A program made the translations under genes and the position numbers. The notes beneath the pieces are model-generated. The model made no database searches, was not told the DNA's origin, and saw only the letters and a program-made list of their open reading frames with translations. Positions 41,911 to 51,083 of a stretch of 64,000 nt of DNA are shown here, in pieces. Numbering within the stretch: position 1 is the stretch's first letter; the number at the start of each line of letters is the position of its first letter. The DNA lies in contig NZ_JAMDGY010000017.1 of assembly GCF_028656955.1 (NCBI RefSeq), forward strand, positions 52,280 to 116,279, given 5' to 3'. Origin of the DNA: Pseudomonas fontis. Lineage in GTDB: Bacteria > Pseudomonadota > Gammaproteobacteria > Pseudomonadales > Pseudomonadaceae.

Positions 41911-42744
41911 TCAATGCCCCGAACAGGCGCGCCGATACTCCCCGGGCGTCACTCCATACGCCTGCTTGAACTGCCGGTTCAAATGGCTCTGGTCAGAAAA
42001 CCCCAAGGCAAATGCCACCGTCAGCGGCGGGCAATCCTGCCTGAGCATCTCCCGGGCCCGGCCCAGGCGACGTTGCTTGAGCCACGCATGGGGCGGCAGC
42101 CCGGTGGCCTGGCGAAACACTCGGGCAAAGTGAAACGGCGACAACCCCACTTCAGCTGCCAGTTGCTCAAGCGACGGCGGACACGCCAGCAGGCTGTCGA
42201 GCAGCTCCTTGGCCCGTGCCACCGCCCCCGGCTCGTGCCCGGGCAACGGGGTGCCACGCACCCGCGCATGGCGCTGTACCAGCATCAACACCGCTTCGCG
42301 CCACGCCGTTTGCTGCTCCAATGCACTGGCGTCATGCTCGGCCGAGCAGTGCAGCCCACTGAATGCCCTGGCCAGTTGCGGGTCCTGGATCACGCTGGCA
42401 TCGAAAATCGGCAGCCCGCAACGCTTGAGCTCCAGCTCGTCGAGCACCCCGGTAATGCGCTCGGTATCAGGGTAGTAACCGCGATAACGCCAGCCTTGCT
42501 CGTGGGCCTTGGCGCCGGTGTGCAGCTCATCCGGATTGATCAACACCATGCTCCCGACCGGCGCCAGGTGCTCGCTGCCACGGTGCCAGAAACGCTGGGC
42601 ACCGGACTCGATGATGGTGATCACATACCCTTCATGCACATGCGGGGCGAAGCGCTGCTGCACGTAGCGGGCATGCAGCATTTCGATGTCGCCCAGTGCC
42701 TGGGCCTGCCAGAAGCGGGTCTGTTCCAAAGGAGAGGTTTTCAT
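41911..42744 (-). CDS. AraC-family regulator with cupin sensor domain
   Basis: 277 aa. N-terminal cupin-like AraC ligand domain (HVHEGYVITIIESGAQRF, LINPDELHTGAKAHEQG) and C-terminal double helix-turn-helix from about 180 (LEQLAAEVGLSPFHFARVFRQATGLPPHAWL, then VAFALGFSDQSHLNRQFKQAYGVTPGEYR). This type is often found with AzlC/AzlD or LysE exporters; here its start codon is at the end of azlD (stop 42745), so it is probably the last gene of an azlC-azlD-araC operon and controls it. Confidence 0.92.
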   Translation of the reverse strand: MKTSPLEQTRFWQAQALGDIEMLHARYVQQRFAPHVHEGYVITIIESGAQRFWHRGSEHLAPVGSMVLINPDELHTGAKAHEQGWRYRGYYPDTERITGVLDELELKRCGLPIFDASVIQDPQLARAFSGLHCSAEHDASALEQQTAWREAVLMLVQRHARVRGTPLPGHEPGAVARAKELLDSLLACPPSLEQLAAEVGLSPFHFARVFRQATGLPPHAWLKQRRLGRAREMLRQDCPPLTVAFALGFSDQSHLNRQFKQAYGVTPGEYRRACSGH

Positions 42745-43065
42745 TTACGCGCCGTTGAGCCACCAGCGATAGACAAAGAAAAACGCCATGCTCGCCAGCA
42801 TGCTGAACAAGGTACTGCGGGTCAACAACACCAGCACGATGGCCACCAGCGAACCGACCAGGTACGGGCTGCTCGGGCTCAGGTCCAGTTGGTGATTGGG
42901 CAGGAACACGATCGGGCCGCAAATCGCCGTGAGCATGCCCGGCACCGCAAAGCCGAGGAACTGCCGCGCATTGGAGCTCAAGCGCAACGGCAGCCGGGGT
43001 TCGATGAACGCGTAGCGGTTGAGAAAGACCACCAGGCCCATGCCGAAGATCACTACAAAGGTCAT
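42745..43065 (-). CDS. azlD: AzlD-type branched-chain amino acid exporter subunit
   Basis: 106 aa from ATG 43065-43063, overlapping the azlC stop by 4 bp; upstream in-frame sequence lies inside azlC. About four hydrophobic segments (4-18, 38-58, 66-82 and 88-103) and the RYAFIEPRLPLRLSSNARQFLGFAVPGML segment typical of AzlD. It forms an exporter with AzlC. Confidence 0.9.
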   Translation of the reverse strand: MTFVVIFGMGLVVFLNRYAFIEPRLPLRLSSNARQFLGFAVPGMLTAICGPIVFLPNHQLDLSPSSPYLVGSLVAIVLVLLTRSTLFSMLASMAFFFVYRWWLNGA

Positions 43066-43763
43066 GCACGTGCTCCCGAGAATTTCTGACAGATGAAACC
43101 GGCCGTCATGCCCAGCAGGCCGGCGGCCACCAGCGCGGTTTCCCAGTGCCAATAGCTGAACAGTACCGAACAGAACAACGACACGGCCACGCATACCACC
43201 GTGGGTACATTGCGCACCACCGGGGCGATCAGCGCGACAAAGGTGGCGACGATGGAGAAGTCCAGGCCGAGTTGATCCAGGTGCGGGATATTGCGCCCCA
43301 ACACGATGCCGGCCAGGGTGAACAGGTTCCAGGCGATATAGAACGTCAGCCCGACGCCCAGGGCGTACCAGCGGTTGAACTGCTGTTTGTCGTATTGGCT
43401 GACGAGGGCGAAGAACTCGTCGGTCAACAGGAATGCCAGGCCCATGCGCCAGCGCACTGGCAGGTCGGACAGCACCGGGCGCATCGACAACCCATACAGC
43501 AGGTGCTGCGAAGTCAGCAACAAGGTGGTCAGCAGGATCGAGAACAGGTTGGCGCCGCCCTTGAGCATGCCGATCGCCACAAGCTGGGCCGCACCGGCAA
43601 AGACAATCGCCGACAGGCCCTGGCCTTCCAGCGGCGTGAGGTTAGCTTCAATCGCCATCGAACCGGCCAGCAAGCCCCACGGCGCAACGGCCAAAGAAAG
43701 CGGCAGGATGGCGATGGCGCCACGGGTGAAGGCGTGGCGGGCGAGGGCAGGGTGGGTCGACAT
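43062..43763 (-). CDS. azlC: AzlC-type branched-chain amino acid exporter subunit
   Basis: 233 aa from ATG 43763-43761 (MSTHPALARHAFTRGA), chosen because family members begin close to this point; an upstream in-frame ATG at 43799 is possible. Family signature AVAPWGLLAGSMAIEANLTPLEG and FAGAAQLVAIGM, then LLLTSQHLLYGLSMRP and LLTDEFFALVSQY. About seven to eight membrane helices. No clear ribosome-binding site for either start. Confidence 0.9.
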   Translation of the reverse strand: MSTHPALARHAFTRGAIAILPLSLAVAPWGLLAGSMAIEANLTPLEGQGLSAIVFAGAAQLVAIGMLKGGANLFSILLTTLLLTSQHLLYGLSMRPVLSDLPVRWRMGLAFLLTDEFFALVSQYDKQQFNRWYALGVGLTFYIAWNLFTLAGIVLGRNIPHLDQLGLDFSIVATFVALIAPVVRNVPTVVCVAVSLFCSVLFSYWHWETALVAAGLLGMTAGFICQKFSGARA

Positions 43764-43893
43764 AGGGAAGGCACAGGTTCTGAGTCGGTCGATCAGCATG
43801 CCAGAGCGTTCGCTGCGAGGCTTGAACGATCTTGCTATGCACGCGGATTATCTGGCGAGGGGCGGGCAAGACGACCGCGTGACGATGAGGTAG

Positions 43894-43918
43894 GATGACG
43901 TACCACTTGTCAGACAAC
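43894..43918. promoter_or_regulatory. FadR/GntR-type operator before the galactarate regulator gene
   Basis: GATGACGTAC followed by TTGTCAGACAA, an 11-bp palindrome (TTGTC-A-GACAA) of the FadR-type NTGTNNNACAN form, ends 10 bp before the regulator's start. The GATGACGTAC block recurs at 44771 upstream of kdgD, indicating autoregulation plus control of the operon. Confidence 0.65.
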
Positions 43919-43927
43919 CTGTGAACC

Positions 43928-44665
43928 ATGTCGATTACCGCCGCCCCCCGCAAACGTCCCCGCAGCCTCGCCCAGGACCTGGTCGCCGAGCTGACCCAGC
44001 GCATCCGCGATGGCCAGATCAAGCCGGGTGAAAAGCTGCCCACCGAATCGGCGATCATGACCCAGCAGGGGGTCAGCCGCACCGTGGTGCGCGAAGCCAT
44101 TTCGCGCTTGCAGGCCGGCGGCCTGGTGGAAACCCGGCACGGCATCGGCACCTTCGTGCTGGACCTGCCCAACGACGGGCCGTTTCGCATCGACCCGGCC
44201 ACCATCGTCACCCTGGGCGACGTGCTGGCCATTCTGGAGCTGCGTATCAGCCTGGAAGTGGAGTCGGCAGGCCTTGCCGCGCAGCGGCGCGTACCGGCGC
44301 AGTTGCAGTCCATGCGCGAGGCGCTGGATGCGCTGCAACGCAGCCAGGCCCACGGCAGCGATGCAGTGGCGGCGGATTTCCAGTTTCACTTTCGCATTGC
44401 CGAGGCCACCGGCAACCGCTATTTCACCGACATCATGGGGCACCTGGGGGCGAGCATCATCCCGCGTACCCGGGTGAACTCGGCGCGTATCGCCCATGAC
44501 GACCAGGCGAACTACCTGGCGCGGGTCAATCGCGAACATGAAGACATCTATGACGCGATTGCCCGAGGTGACGCCGACGGTGCCCGCGCCGCCATGCGCC
44601 TGCACCTGACCAACAGCCGCGAACGCCTGCGCAAAGCCCACGAGGCAGCCCAACAGGGCGCCTGA
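43928..44665 (+). CDS. FadR-subfamily GntR regulator of galactarate/glucarate catabolism
   Basis: 245 aa. Winged helix at 12-80 (ELTQRIRDGQIKPGEKLPTESAIMTQQGVSRTVVREAISRLQAGGLV) and an all-helical FCD effector domain (90-235) with metal-binding residues in DFQFHFRIAEATGN and REHEDIYDAIARGD. Located directly upstream of kdgD, semialdehyde dehydrogenase, transporter and garD; shared operators at 43894 and 44735-44786 indicate that it represses them and responds to the sugar diacid or an intermediate (inference). Confidence 0.92.
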   Translation: MSITAAPRKRPRSLAQDLVAELTQRIRDGQIKPGEKLPTESAIMTQQGVSRTVVREAISRLQAGGLVETRHGIGTFVLDLPNDGPFRIDPATIVTLGDVLAILELRISLEVESAGLAAQRRVPAQLQSMREALDALQRSQAHGSDAVAADFQFHFRIAEATGNRYFTDIMGHLGASIIPRTRVNSARIAHDDQANYLARVNREHEDIYDAIARGDADGARAAMRLHLTNSRERLRKAHEAAQQGA

Positions 44666-44670
44666 ACCGG

Positions 44671-44689
44671 TGCCGGCCGAGCGCCGGCA
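44671..44689. terminator. Hairpin after the GntR regulator gene
   Basis: TGCCGGC and GCCGGCA make a 7-bp stem with loop CGAGC, 6 bp after the stop; a short CTTT follows at about 44697. It may separate the regulator transcript from the kdgD operon. Confidence 0.5.
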
Positions 44690-44734
44690 ACGCTACCTTT
44701 CATCGATCAACATCCCGCCGCTGAAAAATAAGAG

Positions 44735-44786
44735 ATCGTACAACTTGTCGATATTTATCATGAGTTGTACGATGACGTACGACAAC
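44735..44786. promoter_or_regulatory. Operator region of the kdgD operon
   Basis: Two inverted-repeat sites: ATCGTACAACTTGTCGAT (44735-44752) and GTTGTACGATGACG followed by TACGACAAC (44764-44786). The half-sites TTGTNCGA/TCGTACAA repeat four times. The second site shares GATGACGTAC with the operator of the regulator gene. The ATATTTAT stretch between them may contain the -10 region. Confidence 0.6.
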
Positions 44787-44847
44787 CGGCAGCCTGCCGA
44801 CTGTTCCACCACCTGCCCATAACAATTTCAGCTCAAGGTGATCGTCG

Positions 44848-45759
44848 ATGAACCCACTCGCTCTCAAATCCATTCTCTCTTCCGGCCTGCTGTCGTTCCC
44901 GGTGACCGACTTCGACGCGGCGGGGGACTTCCGTGCGGACACCTACGCCCGTCGCCTGGAATGGCTGGCCCCGTATGGCGCCAGTGCGCTGTTCGCAGCG
45001 GGGGGGACCGGCGAGTTTTTCTCGCTTGAGCCGAACGAGTACAGCCAGGTGATCAAGACTGCGGTCGATACCTGCAAGGGCCAGGTGCCGATTCTTGCCG
45101 GTGCCGGCGGCCCGACCCGCCAGGCCATTGCCTACGCCCAGGAAGCGGAACGCCTCGGCGCTGCCGGCATCCTGCTGATGCCGCACTACCTGACCGAAGC
45201 CAGCCAGCAAGGCCTGGTCAATCACGTCGAGCAGGTCTGCAAGTCGGTGGATTTCGGGGTGGTGGTGTACAACCGCAACGTCTGCCGGCTGAATGCCGAC
45301 AGCCTGGAACAACTGGTCGAGCGCTGCCCGAACCTGATCGGCTTCAAGGACGGCATCGGCGAAATCGAGCCAATGGTGGCCATCCGTCGTCGCCTCGGCG
45401 AGCGCTTGACCTACCTCGGCGGCCTGCCGACGGCTGAAGTCTATGCCGCTGCCTATAAGGCCCTGGGCGTGCCGGTGTATTCCTCGGCGGTGTTCAACTT
45501 CATTCCCAAGACGGCCATGGATTTCTACAACGCCGTCGCCACCGACGATCACGCCACGGTCAACCGCCTGATTGATGACTTCTTCCTGCCGTACCTGGCC
45601 ATCCGCAACCGTTGCGAAGGCTACGGCGTGAGCATCATCAAGGCCGGTGCCCGCCTGGTCGGCCACGACGCCGGCCCGGTCCGCGCGCCGTTGACCGACC
45701 TGCTGCCTGATGAAGTCGAGCAGCTTGATGCACTGATCCAGTCCCTGGGCGCGCAATAA
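44848..45759 (+). CDS. kdgD: 5-dehydro-4-deoxyglucarate dehydratase
   Basis: 303 aa class I aldolase-fold (DHDPS/NAL) enzyme. It dehydrates and decarboxylates 5-keto-4-deoxy-D-glucarate to 2,5-dioxopentanoate (alpha-ketoglutaric semialdehyde). Schiff-base K167 in GFKDGIG and catalytic Y141 in [17 protein letters not shown] is the substrate-carboxylate loop. Genes on both sides (diacid dehydratase and semialdehyde dehydrogenase) give the full route to 2-oxoglutarate. It could be mistaken for DapA, but VVYNRN and context fix KdgD. Confidence 0.94.
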   Translation: MNPLALKSILSSGLLSFPVTDFDAAGDFRADTYARRLEWLAPYGASALFAAGGTGEFFSLEPNEYSQVIKTAVDTCKGQVPILAGAGGPTRQAIAYAQEAERLGAAGILLMPHYLTEASQQGLVNHVEQVCKSVDFGVVVYNRNVCRLNADSLEQLVERCPNLIGFKDGIGEIEPMVAIRRRLGERLTYLGGLPTAEVYAAAYKALGVPVYSSAVFNFIPKTAMDFYNAVATDDHATVNRLIDDFFLPYLAIRNRCEGYGVSIIKAGARLVGHDAGPVRAPLTDLLPDEVEQLDALIQSLGAQ

Positions 45760-45772
45760 GGCAGAGGTTGTC

Positions 45773-47212
45773 ATGACTGAACAATTCAAGCAGTACATTG
45801 GCGGGCGTTGGGTGTGCACTGAGCAGTACGCCGCCAACTACAACCCGTCCGATCTTGCCGATGTCGTCGGCGAGTACGCCCAGGCTGACAGCCAGTGCGT
45901 GCAGGACGCAGTTGCCGCCGCTGAAGCCGCCTTCCCGGCGTGGTCGCAAAGCAACGTGCAGGTGCGCGCCGACGCCCTGGACAAGGTGGGCAGCGAGATC
46001 CTCGCCCGACGCAGCGAGCTGGGGGCATTGCTGGCACGCGAAGAAGGCAAGACCTTGCCCGAGGCGGTGGGCGAAGTGACCCGCGCCGGCAATATCTTCA
46101 AGTTCTTTGCCGGCGAGTGCCTGCGCCTGAGCGGCGATCTGCTGGGCTCGGTGCGCCCTGGTGTCGGCGTCGAAGTGACCCGTGAACCCATCGGTGTGGT
46201 CGGCCTGATCACCCCATGGAACTTCCCGATTGCGATCCCCGCCTGGAAGATCGCCCCGGCCCTGGCCTACGGCAACTGCGTGGTCATGAAGCCTGCCGAC
46301 CTGGTACCGGGCTGCGCCTGGGCGCTGGCGGAGATCATCTCCCGCGCAGGCTTCCCCGATGGCGTGTTCAACCTGGTCATGGGGCGCGGCAGCGTGGTCG
46401 GTGAAGCGCTGGTCAATCACCCGGGCGTGGCCGGGGTGAGCTTCACCGGTTCGGTGAGCGTCGGCCGGCGCATCGCCGCGCAATGTGTGGCCCGCCAGGC
46501 GCGCGTGCAACTGGAAATGGGCGGCAAGAACCCGCAGGTGGTACTGGATGACGCAGACCTGGCGCAGGCCGTGGAGCTCTCGGTACAAAGTGCCTTCTAT
46601 TCCACCGGTCAACGCTGCACGGCATCCAGCCGGCTGATTGTCACCGAGGGGATTTACCCGCGCTTTGTCGAAGCGATGCTTGAACGCATGGCGAAGATCA
46701 AGGTGGGGCATGCCCTGGAAAGCGGCATCGATATCGGCCCGGTGGTGTCCGAGGCGCAACTGGCGCAGAACCTGGAGTATGTCGCCATTGGCCAGCAGGA
46801 AGGGGCACGCCTGCTCTGCGGCGGTGAACGCCTCGGCCGTGCCACCGATGGCTACTACATGGCCCCGGCCTTGTTCAGCGAGACCAGCGCGCAGATGCGC
46901 ATCAACCGTGAGGAAATCTTCGGCCCGGTGGCCAGCATCTTGCGCGTCAAGGATTACGAGCAGGCCCTCGAGGCGTGCAACGCCAGCGAATTCGGCCTGT
47001 CGGCCGGTATCGCCACCACCTCGCTCAAGTACGCCAACCACTTCAAGCGCAACGCCCAGGCCGGCATGGTCATGGTCAACCTGCCCACGGCCGGGGTGGA
47101 TTACCACGTACCGTTCGGCGGGCGCAAAGGTTCGTCCTATGGCCCGCGTGAGCAGGGTCGTTACGCCCAGGAGTTCTACACCACGGTAAAGACCACCTAC
47201 ATCGGCGCCTGA
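45773..47212 (+). CDS. 2,5-dioxovalerate (alpha-ketoglutaric semialdehyde) dehydrogenase
   Basis: 479 aa NAD(P)+-dependent aldehyde dehydrogenase. Catalytic C282 in TGQRCTASS, general base E248 in LEMGGKNPQVV, cofactor loop GFSFTGS-type (VSFTGSVSVG) and N in ITPWNFP. It oxidises the KdgD product to 2-oxoglutarate, ending the galactarate route. 13 bp after kdgD, with AGAGG upstream. C-terminal FGGRKGSSYGPREQG matches the family. Confidence 0.92.
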   Translation: MTEQFKQYIGGRWVCTEQYAANYNPSDLADVVGEYAQADSQCVQDAVAAAEAAFPAWSQSNVQVRADALDKVGSEILARRSELGALLAREEGKTLPEAVGEVTRAGNIFKFFAGECLRLSGDLLGSVRPGVGVEVTREPIGVVGLITPWNFPIAIPAWKIAPALAYGNCVVMKPADLVPGCAWALAEIISRAGFPDGVFNLVMGRGSVVGEALVNHPGVAGVSFTGSVSVGRRIAAQCVARQARVQLEMGGKNPQVVLDDADLAQAVELSVQSAFYSTGQRCTASSRLIVTEGIYPRFVEAMLERMAKIKVGHALESGIDIGPVVSEAQLAQNLEYVAIGQQEGARLLCGGERLGRATDGYYMAPALFSETSAQMRINREEIFGPVASILRVKDYEQALEACNASEFGLSAGIATTSLKYANHFKRNAQAGMVMVNLPTAGVDYHVPFGGRKGSSYGPREQGRYAQEFYTTVKTTYIGA

Positions 47213-47221
47213 CCTCGCCAA

Positions 47222-47244
47222 CGGCCCGTTCGTCGAACGGGCCG
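47222..47244. terminator. Strong hairpin between the dehydrogenase and transporter genes
   Basis: CGGCCCGTTC and GAACGGGCCG form a perfect 10-bp stem with loop GTC, 9 bp after the stop. Followed by CGGAAAATT, no T tract. More likely an mRNA-stabilising or partial attenuating element inside the operon. Confidence 0.6.
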
Positions 47245-47264
47245 CGGAAAATTGCTACCCGCAC

Positions 47265-47272
47265 AACAATAA
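47265..47272 (+). promoter_or_regulatory. Hfq/Crc CA motif in the leader of the diacid transporter gene
   Basis: AACAATAA matches the AANAANAA catabolite-activity motif bound by Hfq/Crc in Pseudomonas. It ends 6 bp before the GGGAG ribosome-binding site (47278-47282) of the transporter gene, so binding could block translation when preferred carbon sources are present. Confidence 0.55.
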
Positions 47273-47291
47273 TTAGTGGGAGTTAACCGCC

Positions 47292-48653
47292 ATGCAAAGC
47301 GAAAACAAATCGCACGTTCGCTACCTGATCCTGCTCATGCTGTTCCTGGTGACCACGATCAACTATGCCGACCGCGCCACCATTGCCATTGCCGGCTCCA
47401 GCCTGCAAAAAGACCTGGGTATCGATGCGGTCACCTTGGGCTATATCTTCTCGGCCTTCGGCTGGGCCTATGTCGCGGGTCAAATCCCCGGCGGCTGGTT
47501 GCTCGACCGCTTCGGCTCGAAAAAAGTCTACGCCGCCGGGATCTTCACCTGGTCGCTGTTCACCCTGCTGCAAGGTTTCGTCGGCGGCATGCCGGTGGCC
47601 TGGGCGGTGACCACGCTGTTCATCCTGCGCTTTCTGGTGGGCTTTGCCGAAGCCCCGTCGTTCCCGGGCAATGCGCGCATTGTCGCTGCCTGGTTCCCAA
47701 CCGCCGAACGGGGCACTGCCTCGGCCGTGTTCAACTCGGCGCAGTACTTTGCCACCGCCTTGTTCGCGCCGATCATGGGCTGGATCGTCTTCCACTTTGG
47801 CTGGGAGCACGTGTTCGTGGTGATGGGGGTGCTGGGCATTTTGTTCTCCGGCATCTGGCTGAAGACCATCTACAACCCCAAGGAACACCCGCGCATCAGC
47901 GCTGCCGAGCTTGCCCATATCGAACAGAACGGCGGCCTGGTCGACATGGACCAGCGCCGTGGCAACGACGGGCCGAAATGGGGCTACATCAAGCAACTGC
48001 TGACCAGCCGCATGCTCCTGGGGGTGTACCTGGGCCAGTACTGCATCAACGCGATTACCTACTTCTTCCTGACCTGGTTCCCGGTGTACCTGGTGCAGGA
48101 ACGCGGCATGACCATCCTCAAGGCCGGCATAGTTGCCTCGCTGCCAGCCATCTGCGGCTTCATTGGCGGGGTGCTCGGCGGCGTGCTGTCGGACTGGCTG
48201 CTGCGCCGTGGCCATTCGCTGACCTTCGCCCGCAAGCTGCCCATCGTCTGCGGCCTGATGCTGTCCACCACCATGGTGTTCTGCAACTATGTCCAGGCGG
48301 AGTGGATGGTGGTCGGCTTCATGACCCTGGCGTTCTTCGGCAAGGGCATCGGCGCGTTGGGCTGGGCAGTGGTCGCCGACACCTCGCCCAAGCAGATTGC
48401 CGGGTTGTCTGGCGGCCTGTTCAACACCTTCGGCAACATTGCCTCGATCACCACGCCAATCGTCATCGGCTACATCATCAGCGCCACCGGCTCGTTCAAG
48501 TGGGCCCTGGTGTATGTCGGCGCCAATGCGCTGGTGGCGGTGTTCAGCTACCTGGTGATTGTCGGCAAGATCGAGCGGGTCGAGTTGATCGACAGCCCAA
48601 AGCAGCCTGACGCAACAAAAGCACCGGGCGAAATGGCCTCGGCGCGTACCTGA
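47292..48653 (+). CDS. MFS galactarate/glucarate transporter (GudP/GarP-like, ACS family)
   Basis: 453 aa with 12 predicted helices. Family motifs: NYADRATIAIAGSSLQKDLG near the N-terminus, GWLLDRFGSKK (loop 2-3), and RFLVGFAEAPSFPGNARIVAAWFP. The anion:cation symporter family imports sugar diacids by proton symport. It lies between the dehydrogenase and garD genes, so galactarate/glucarate is the likely substrate. GGGAG 9 bp upstream. Confidence 0.93.
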   Translation: MQSENKSHVRYLILLMLFLVTTINYADRATIAIAGSSLQKDLGIDAVTLGYIFSAFGWAYVAGQIPGGWLLDRFGSKKVYAAGIFTWSLFTLLQGFVGGMPVAWAVTTLFILRFLVGFAEAPSFPGNARIVAAWFPTAERGTASAVFNSAQYFATALFAPIMGWIVFHFGWEHVFVVMGVLGILFSGIWLKTIYNPKEHPRISAAELAHIEQNGGLVDMDQRRGNDGPKWGYIKQLLTSRMLLGVYLGQYCINAITYFFLTWFPVYLVQERGMTILKAGIVASLPAICGFIGGVLGGVLSDWLLRRGHSLTFARKLPIVCGLMLSTTMVFCNYVQAEWMVVGFMTLAFFGKGIGALGWAVVADTSPKQIAGLSGGLFNTFGNIASITTPIVIGYIISATGSFKWALVYVGANALVAVFSYLVIVGKIERVELIDSPKQPDATKAPGEMASART

Positions 48654-48668
48654 GGTGAGGGTTCCATC

Positions 48669-50225
48669 ATGCAGTTGATTCAACATCAGGACTCACCGCG
48701 CTACATCCGCCTGCACCCGGACGACAACGTCGGGGTGGTGGTCAACGAACAGGGCGTGGCGGCCGGCGGTTGTTTCGCCGACGGCCTGGTCGCCTGCGAG
48801 GCGATCCCGCAGAGCCACAAGGTCAACCTGCGCGATATCGCCGCGGGGGAGCCGGTGGTGCGCTACGGCACGGTAATTGGCCATGCGTTGCAGGCCATTG
48901 CCGCCGGCAGCTGGGTACGCGAGACCCTGCTGAGCATCCCCGACGCGCCACGCCTGGACAACCTGCCGATGGCCACCGCCGTGCCACCGACCCAGGCGCC
49001 GCTGGAGGGCTACAGCTTTGAAGGCTTTCGCAACCCGGATGGCAGCGTAGGTACCCGCAATATCCTTGGCGTCACCACCACTGTGCAGTGTGTGACCGGC
49101 GTGCTCGAGCATTGCATCGAACGCGCTCGGCGTGAACTGTTGCCGCGCTATCCAAACGTCGACGATGTGGTCGCGCTGACCCACAGCTACGGCTGCGGAG
49201 TGGCAATCAACGCCCCGGATGCGATCATTCCGATCCGCACGCTGCACAACATCAGCCGCAACCCCAACTTCGGTGGCCAGGCGCTAGTCATCGGCCTGGG
49301 CTGCGAAAAGCTCCAGGCCCAGCAGTTGATGCCGGGGGATGCGCTGACGGCTGACCAGGATGAAGAGGCCTGGCTGTTCCGCCTGCAGGATTCGGCGCAA
49401 GGTTTCAGCGGCATGGTCGAGCAGATCCTCGGCATGATCGACACGCGCCTGGCCGAGCTGAACCGTCGCCAGCGCGAGACCTGCCCAGCTTCGGAGCTGG
49501 TGGTCGGCATGCAGTGTGGCGGTAGCGATGCGTTCTCCGGGATCACTGCCAACCCGGCGCTGGGGGTGGCGGCCGATCTGCTGGTCAGGGCCGGGGCCAC
49601 CGTGCTGTTTTCCGAAAACACCGAGGTGCGTGACGGCATTCACCTGCTGACGCCGCGCGCGGCCACGGCCGAAGTGGCCCAGGCGCTGGTGCGCGAGATG
49701 GACTGGTATGACCGCTACCTGGAACGCGGCCAGGCTGATCGCAGTGCCAACACCACACCGGGCAACAAGAAGGGCGGGCTGAACAACATCGTTGAAAAGG
49801 CCATGGGCTCGATTGCCAAGTCCGGCACCAGTGCGATTGCCGGGGTGCTGGCGCCGGGCGAGAAGGTGCGAGGTAAAGGCCTGATCTACTGCGCCACGCC
49901 GGCCAGTGACTTTGTCTGCGGCACGTTGCAGGTGGCGGCCGGGATGAACCTGCACATCTTCACCACCGGGCGCGGTACGCCCTATGGCTTGTCGATGGTG
50001 CCGGTGATCAAGGTGGCAACGCGCACCCAGCTGGCTGAGCGCTGGCCGGACCTGATCGACGTGGACGCCGGGCAGGTCACCTCGGGGCGTCTGAGCCTGG
50101 ATGAGCTGGGTTGGCAGATCTTCCAGCTGTACCTGGAGGTCGCCAGTGGCCGTCAGCGCACCTGGGCTGAACGCCACCGTCTGCACAACGACCTGACCCT
50201 GTTCAACCCGGCGCCGGTGACCTGA
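48669..50225 (+). CDS. garD: Galactarate dehydratase
   Basis: 518 aa (E. coli 523). UxaA/GarD family: N-terminal SAF domain (1-100, [11 protein letters not shown]), linker [23 protein letters not shown], then catalytic part with [43 protein letters not shown] and a C-terminal [23 protein letters not shown]. It converts galactarate to 5-keto-4-deoxy-glucarate, the KdgD substrate; Fe-dependent in E. coli. Ends next to a convergent gene without a gap. Confidence 0.95.
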   Translation: MQLIQHQDSPRYIRLHPDDNVGVVVNEQGVAAGGCFADGLVACEAIPQSHKVNLRDIAAGEPVVRYGTVIGHALQAIAAGSWVRETLLSIPDAPRLDNLPMATAVPPTQAPLEGYSFEGFRNPDGSVGTRNILGVTTTVQCVTGVLEHCIERARRELLPRYPNVDDVVALTHSYGCGVAINAPDAIIPIRTLHNISRNPNFGGQALVIGLGCEKLQAQQLMPGDALTADQDEEAWLFRLQDSAQGFSGMVEQILGMIDTRLAELNRRQRETCPASELVVGMQCGGSDAFSGITANPALGVAADLLVRAGATVLFSENTEVRDGIHLLTPRAATAEVAQALVREMDWYDRYLERGQADRSANTTPGNKKGGLNNIVEKAMGSIAKSGTSAIAGVLAPGEKVRGKGLIYCATPASDFVCGTLQVAAGMNLHIFTTGRGTPYGLSMVPVIKVATRTQLAERWPDLIDVDAGQVTSGRLSLDELGWQIFQLYLEVASGRQRTWAERHRLHNDLTLFNPAPVT

Positions 50226-50912
50226 TCAGTTGAGGCTGATCAGGTGGCGTTGGGCAGTGGCGCAGCCGTTGATGTCGACGGCTTTCTGGAAGTACTGCGT
50301 GCGGTGCACGCGGTCAACGCTCGCCAGCAGGCGATAGACTTCGGCCTGGAAATCGCGCTGGCGCCCCCATTGCATCGCCAGGCCCTTGGGCCGCTCGCGC
50401 AGGCATTGCAGGCGGATGGCCGGTTGCGGGTAGTAGGCGGCAAACTGGCTGGCCTGGCTGTTAGCCCGTTCCAGCGCCCGGCGATAGCCGGCCTGCTCGC
50501 GCAGGTTCGGGCACCAGCCTTCCACCGCCAGCGCCGCCGGGGCAAAGCCCTGGTGCAGGCTGGCGTCAAGCAATGGGCAGACGGCTGAAGAAATCTCGGC
50601 GGCGGGCAAGTAGGTGATGTAGTGCAAGGCCAGGCGGTACTGGGCGACCGGATGATTCAACTCGGCGGCCTTTTGCAGCAGGTTCACCGCCGGCTCCAGC
50701 GAGCGCCCCAGTGCTTGCACCTGGCTCATCAGATCCTTTTCGCTCGGGCGGTCGTTCAGCGACAGGGTGCTGCTCTGCGTGTCGGCACTCTGCAGGAGCG
50801 GCAGGGCCTGACGGTAGAGCAGGTCGGCGTGAGGATCGATGCGAGGTTCGTCTGCCCAGGCCATCAAAGGCAGCAGGCACATCAGCGAATAGAAGGGACG
50901 ATCAAACCGCAC
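50226..50912 (-). CDS. Secreted Sel1/TPR-like protein of unknown function
   Basis: 228 aa from GTG 50912-50910 (AGGA 8 bp upstream); the first ATG is 10 codons later and would shorten the signal sequence to MCLLPLMAWA. A Sec signal peptide precedes a helical repeat region: AVNLLQKAAELNHPVAQYRLALHYI is a Sel1-type unit and the C-terminus holds a YFQKAVDINGCATAQRHL unit. Four Cys (PLLDA-C, GWC, LQC, NGC) may form disulfides. No functional clue from neighbours. Confidence 0.72.
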   Translation of the reverse strand: MRFDRPFYSLMCLLPLMAWADEPRIDPHADLLYRQALPLLQSADTQSSTLSLNDRPSEKDLMSQVQALGRSLEPAVNLLQKAAELNHPVAQYRLALHYITYLPAAEISSAVCPLLDASLHQGFAPAALAVEGWCPNLREQAGYRRALERANSQASQFAAYYPQPAIRLQCLRERPKGLAMQWGRQRDFQAEVYRLLASVDRVHRTQYFQKAVDINGCATAQRHLISLN

Positions 50913-51083
50913 GTTGGTGATCCTTGTGCCCGAAGGTTGGCGGGCGGATAAATTCTGTTGCTCTGTTCATGGGTAGATCCGGCGGTCCTTCGGCTCAGCG
51001 TTCCTTGAATGCGGCGTCATTCTAGCCGCAGCGTGGGGTGTCCCGAAAGCCATCGGCGCAGATGGGCGATGGACGTAGCGGGT

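Noticed and set aside
44848..45759. Annotation of this gene as dihydrodipicolinate synthase (dapA)
   Set aside because: Active-site context VVYNRNVC and the galactarate gene neighbourhood fit KdgD instead.
47276..48610. 444-codon plus-strand frame overlapping the MFS transporter in another frame
   Set aside because: The in-frame product at 47292 is a clear 12-helix MFS protein; the other frame is Arg/Pro/His-rich noise.
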